6,083 bases of DNA from Chitinophagaceae bacterium (lineage in GTDB: Bacteria > Bacteroidota > Bacteroidia > Chitinophagales > Chitinophagaceae): the NCBI GenBank assembly GCA_947442905.1, contig CANEWV010000112.1, positions 1 through 6,083 on the forward strand, read 5' to 3'. The position numbers and the translations under genes are program-made. The notes under the pieces are model-generated. The model did no database searches. It saw only the letters and a list, made by a program, of their open reading frames with translations, and was not told the DNA's origin. This document shows positions 6,036 through 6,083 of the stretch, piece after piece; position 1 is the stretch's first letter, and each line of letters starts with the position of its first letter.

Positions 6036-6083
6036 TGCGCGGTTTAATGCGTGTTTAATTTATTATTTGTTCAGCCACCAGAT

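Noticed and set aside
6036..6083. Possible terminator or gene start after dcd
   Set aside because: GCGCGG and repeated TTTAAT-like words are present, but no hairpin with a T run and no reading frame can be supported in 48 bases.

Overview
The window looks like ordinary chromosome from a member of the Bacteroidota, most like the Chitinophagaceae. Three things suggest this. A full TAnnTTTG-type -7 promoter element sits just upstream of the tRNA gene. Start codons have A-rich leaders without Shine-Dalgarno sequences. The ArgRS and Dcd proteins carry motif variants (GKMKSREG and GKSSTGR) that I recall from this phylum. The assignment is from memory of family features, not from a search.

Layout. 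Bases 1-1004 (+) hold the C-terminal part of a right-handed beta-helix protein whose start lies outside the window. It converges, with a 7-base gap, on a small GtrA-family membrane protein gene (1012-1518, -). A 62-base divergent spacer then leads to argS (1581-3359, +), the complete arginyl-tRNA synthetase gene. After argS come a probable compact terminator, a well-matched promoter, a class II tRNA-Leu gene with anticodon GAG (3432-3517) and a strong intrinsic terminator. Next is a DUF2130-family gene (3584-4786, +) encoding a long coiled coil fused to a PD-(D/E)XK-like nuclease core. It converges, with a 15-base gap, on a 4'-phosphopantetheinyl transferase gene (4802-5428, -). A 70-base divergent spacer leads to dcd (5499-6035, +), encoding dCTP deaminase. 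The last 48 bases hold nothing I can identify.

The genes do not form one pathway. Orientation changes repeatedly and nearly every gene appears to be its own transcription unit. The content is mostly housekeeping: tRNA charging (argS), a leucine tRNA, carrier-protein activation (the transferase) and pyrimidine deoxynucleotide supply (dcd). Added to these are one probable surface or secreted beta-helix protein, one small membrane protein and one poorly characterised nuclease-like coiled-coil protein. No mobile element, CRISPR array, integrase or defence cassette is visible. I found no convincing new multi-gene system. The DUF2130 protein and the C-terminal domain of the beta-helix protein are the parts whose biology is least settled.
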